Source of the DNA: Chryseobacterium foetidum
Lineage (GTDB): Bacteria > Bacteroidota > Bacteroidia > Flavobacteriales > Weeksellaceae
Assembly: GCF_025457425.1 (NCBI RefSeq)
Contig: NZ_JAMXIA010000001.1
Location: 1,364,001-1,428,000 of the forward strand
Length of the DNA: 64,000 nt
Reading direction: 5' to 3'
Part shown: piece by piece, positions 63,862 to 64,000 of the stretch
Numbering within the stretch: the stretch's first letter is position 1
How the letters are laid out: every line of letters begins with the position of its first letter
Position numbers and translations under genes: made by a program
Notes under the pieces: generated by a model
Told to the model about the DNA's origin: nothing
The model's database searches: none
The model's input: the letters and a program-made list of their open reading frames with translations, nothing else

Positions 63862-64000
63862 TTATTTTGAAAGCCTATCAATCGTTTTCTGAATTTCCGG
63901 ATCTTCGGGAGAAATCGCATAATATTTTGCAATGGCTGACTTCTGATCAATCACTATATATCTCGGAATCCAGTTTAGTTCGATGTAATTATTGAAATCA
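63862..64000 (-). CDS. C-terminus of a thioredoxin-fold (TlpA/redoxin-like) protein, 5' end outside window
   Basis: Only the last 45 or so residues are visible: NNYIELNWIPRYIVIDQKSA, then KYYAISPEDPEIQKTIDRLSK and a stop. IPRYIVID is the cis-proline and beta-strand region of thioredoxin-fold proteins, and the tail is like that of TlpA-type disulfide reductases. The catalytic CxxC would be outside the window. The family call rests on this short segment. Confidence 0.6.
   Translation of the reverse strand, partial: DFNNYIELNWIPRYIVIDQKSAIAKYYAISPEDPEIQKTIDRLSK

Overview
The window is AT-rich chromosomal DNA from a member of the Bacteroidota, most likely a Chryseobacterium-like flavobacterium (family Weeksellaceae). 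The genus is inferred from overall protein character, not from a marker gene. Support includes a fused cbb3 oxidase subunit CcoN/CcoO, a SusC/SusD pair, a TamB plus lipoprotein-type TamA (TamL) pair, a type A type-IX-secretion C-terminal domain, thrombospondin-3-like calcium repeats, TAnnTTTG-type promoter boxes and the near absence of Shine-Dalgarno sequences.

Layout. 0-7 kb: end of a DUF4130 protein, pfkA-gapA, a LuxR-type regulator, an MpaB-like oxygenase-fold protein and recA. 7-12 kb: a minus-strand surface locus with a 1220-residue adhesin-like protein between two small secreted proteins. 12.5-21 kb: htpG, an alkyltransferase-like protein lacking the cysteine, an SDR, a 48-codon gene, an acyltransferase, a deoxyhypusine-synthase-like protein, arfB, a menE-like ligase, tRNA-Gln and an XRE regulator. 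21-33 kb: ccoNO-ccoP, tamB-tamL and a YihY protein. 33.8-48 kb: argS, susC-susD, rnhB, yidC, pyrG, radA, an AcpH-like gene and a DUF3575-like gene. 48-55.5 kb: a repeat-rich accessory stretch with secreted proteins and an arr (rifampin ADP-ribosyltransferase) remnant. 55.5-64 kb: groES and groEL split by a four-helix-bundle gene, an alcohol dehydrogenase, a carboxylesterase, a cytoplasmic alpha-amylase, dinB and the end of a thioredoxin-fold protein.

Most genes are housekeeping. Cell-envelope functions recur: TamB/TamL, YidC, SusCD, the adhesin locus and several lipoproteins. Glycolysis (pfkA-gapA), DNA repair (recA, radA, dinB, the ATL protein), microaerobic respiration and chaperones (htpG, groESL) are also represented.

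The most unusual content is between the genes. At least thirteen short arrays have a strict 7-nt period, built from a few recurring heptamer words. They mostly abut start or stop codons. Two lie inside the menE-like coding sequence without breaking its frame, and two flank, in opposite orientations, the four-helix-bundle gene that separates groES from groEL. A second system is a composite repeat at 51.1-51.4 kb and 53.6-54.0 kb: a short palindrome, then a degenerate 21-bp tandem array, then a REP-like hairpin. The two heat-shock loci also share an upstream two-block motif, CYGMCA-N20-TGGYAT.
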